6,467 nucleotides of DNA, taken from assembly GCA_027009095.1 (NCBI GenBank), contig JALVDG010000453.1:1-6467 (forward strand). The letters run 5' to 3'. A program made the translations under genes and the position numbers. Positions 5,769-6,467 of this stretch are shown here, one piece after another. The stretch's first letter is position 1; each line of letters starts with the position of its first letter. This DNA is from Thiotrichaceae bacterium. Lineage in GTDB: Bacteria; Pseudomonadota; Gammaproteobacteria; Thiotrichales; Thiotrichaceae. Under the pieces are notes generated by a model, which was not told where the DNA came from, searched no databases, and saw nothing but the letters and a program-made list of their open reading frames with translations.

Positions 5769-6467
5769 GTGATACAGGCACACCAGCGGCATCGTCAATT
5801 AATCGTTATTAGTGGTCAGTTTGAGCAATGTGTTTCAACTGCCACCCACTTAATCAAACATCTGGATTGTTTATGGCTAAGTAACTCGACTATTGTAGGG
5901 CAAGATACATTAGCGATGAGCAAGGCGACCACCGTATTAGGTCAAGAATATGATGCGGTTGTTTTTGATGCTTTTAACAATAATAAAAACGACGACAAAC
6001 TAAGCGTATTTAATGCCAATGCCTTTGGTGCGGTAACAGGGACGATTATTGGTGGTGGATATTTATTATTGTTGACACCAGACTTAAAAAAATGGGCAAA
6101 TAAAAGTCTTTTTTTACAACGTTTTAGTGCTTTGTTACAGCAATCATCCGCCGTATTTTTGAATGCAAATTCCTTCGCAAAACCACTTATTCCACCCTCT
6201 CATTCTTTAGACAAAAAAGTACTTTTTTTAGATGAGCAACATCAAGCGTTTGCGATGATGGAAAGGGTGATAGCAGGTCATCGTCGTCGCCCTTTAGTGC
6301 TAACCTCAGATAGAGGGCGAGGTAAATCAACCCTGCTAGGACATTTTTCCGCAAGCTTATTAGAAAAGGGCATTGATAATATTATCGTCACTGCGCCTAG
6401 CCTAAAAATCGCCTCAACCTTATTTCAAGCAGTAGAAAATAAAATATCAGATAAACGTTTATTGTCA
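5769..6467 (+). CDS. tmcA: tRNA(Met) cytidine acetyltransferase TmcA, 5' part (runs off right edge)
   Basis: TmcA uses acetyl-CoA and ATP or GTP to form N4-acetylcytidine at the wobble position of elongator tRNA-Met, in the cytoplasm. The first 233 codons are visible and remain open to the edge; the full protein in E. coli is about 670 residues. The N-terminal domain (DUF1726 type) shows RQLIVISGQFEQC at about 9-21, then LGQEYDAVVFDA, then AFGAVTGTIIGGGYLLLLTP. The helicase-like ATPase domain follows, with LVLTSDRGRGKSTLLGHF holding the Walker A lysine K186, then NIIVTAPSLKIAS. This order matches E. coli TmcA, and the acetyltransferase domain would lie outside. Initiation is at GTG 5769, as no ATG or other good start lies in frame nearby and the N-terminus is slightly shorter than in E. 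coli. The GTG lies one base after the nadE stop, with no clear Shine-Dalgarno, so translational coupling to nadE is likely. Confidence 0.93.
   Translation, partial: MIQAHQRHRQLIVISGQFEQCVSTATHLIKHLDCLWLSNSTIVGQDTLAMSKATTVLGQEYDAVVFDAFNNNKNDDKLSVFNANAFGAVTGTIIGGGYLLLLTPDLKKWANKSLFLQRFSALLQQSSAVFLNANSFAKPLIPPSHSLDKKVLFLDEQHQAFAMMERVIAGHRRRPLVLTSDRGRGKSTLLGHFSASLLEKGIDNIIVTAPSLKIASTLFQAVENKISDKRLLS

Overview
The window is a 6.5 kb piece of an AT-rich bacterial chromosome, most likely from a gammaproteobacterium. Genes are roughly 35-42% GC by eye, and the large intergenic region falls far lower. The lineage call rests on TmcA, which is typical of gammaproteobacteria, on the fused glutamine-dependent NadE, and on the ComF/GntX-type protein. 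The genus cannot be read from this sequence. The gene set is chromosomal housekeeping and accessory metabolism. I see no phage, plasmid, CRISPR, transposase or defence cassette.

Layout, left to right. (1) The 3' part of a phytase-like esterase-family gene (2-547, +) runs in from the left edge. (2) A small single-domain cupin protein (590-1066, +) follows. (3) A ComF-family phosphoribosyltransferase (1067-1747, -) converges on it, with the two stop codons directly touching. (4) Between comF and the divergent moaC lies a 142 bp element with perfect 11 bp terminal inverted repeats and possible 7 bp flanking duplications (1806-1947), resembling a MITE. (5) moaC (1971-2462, +) is complete with all catalytic residues and ends at a strong bidirectional terminator (2476-2512). 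(6) That terminator is shared with a convergent TauE/SafE-type membrane transporter (2533-3378, -). (7) A 739 bp region without a recognised gene follows. Its first part is a roughly 46% GC island with a 59-codon reading frame on the - strand (3446-3625). The rest is about 16% GC with palindromes and a terminator-like hairpin. (8) nadE (4118-5767, +) is complete. (9) The 5' end of tmcA (5769-6467, +) starts with GTG one base after the nadE stop and runs off the right edge.

Functionally the genes are mostly independent. MoaC makes a molybdenum-cofactor precursor. NadE performs the last step of NAD synthesis. TmcA acetylates the wobble cytidine of elongator tRNA-Met. ComF is linked to DNA uptake or use. 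The TSUP transporter moves a small anion, possibly a sulfur compound. nadE and tmcA look translationally coupled.

I found no convincing undescribed multi-gene system. The non-textbook material is all intergenic: the MITE-like element, the short reading frame in the GC island, and the structured AT-rich region ahead of nadE.
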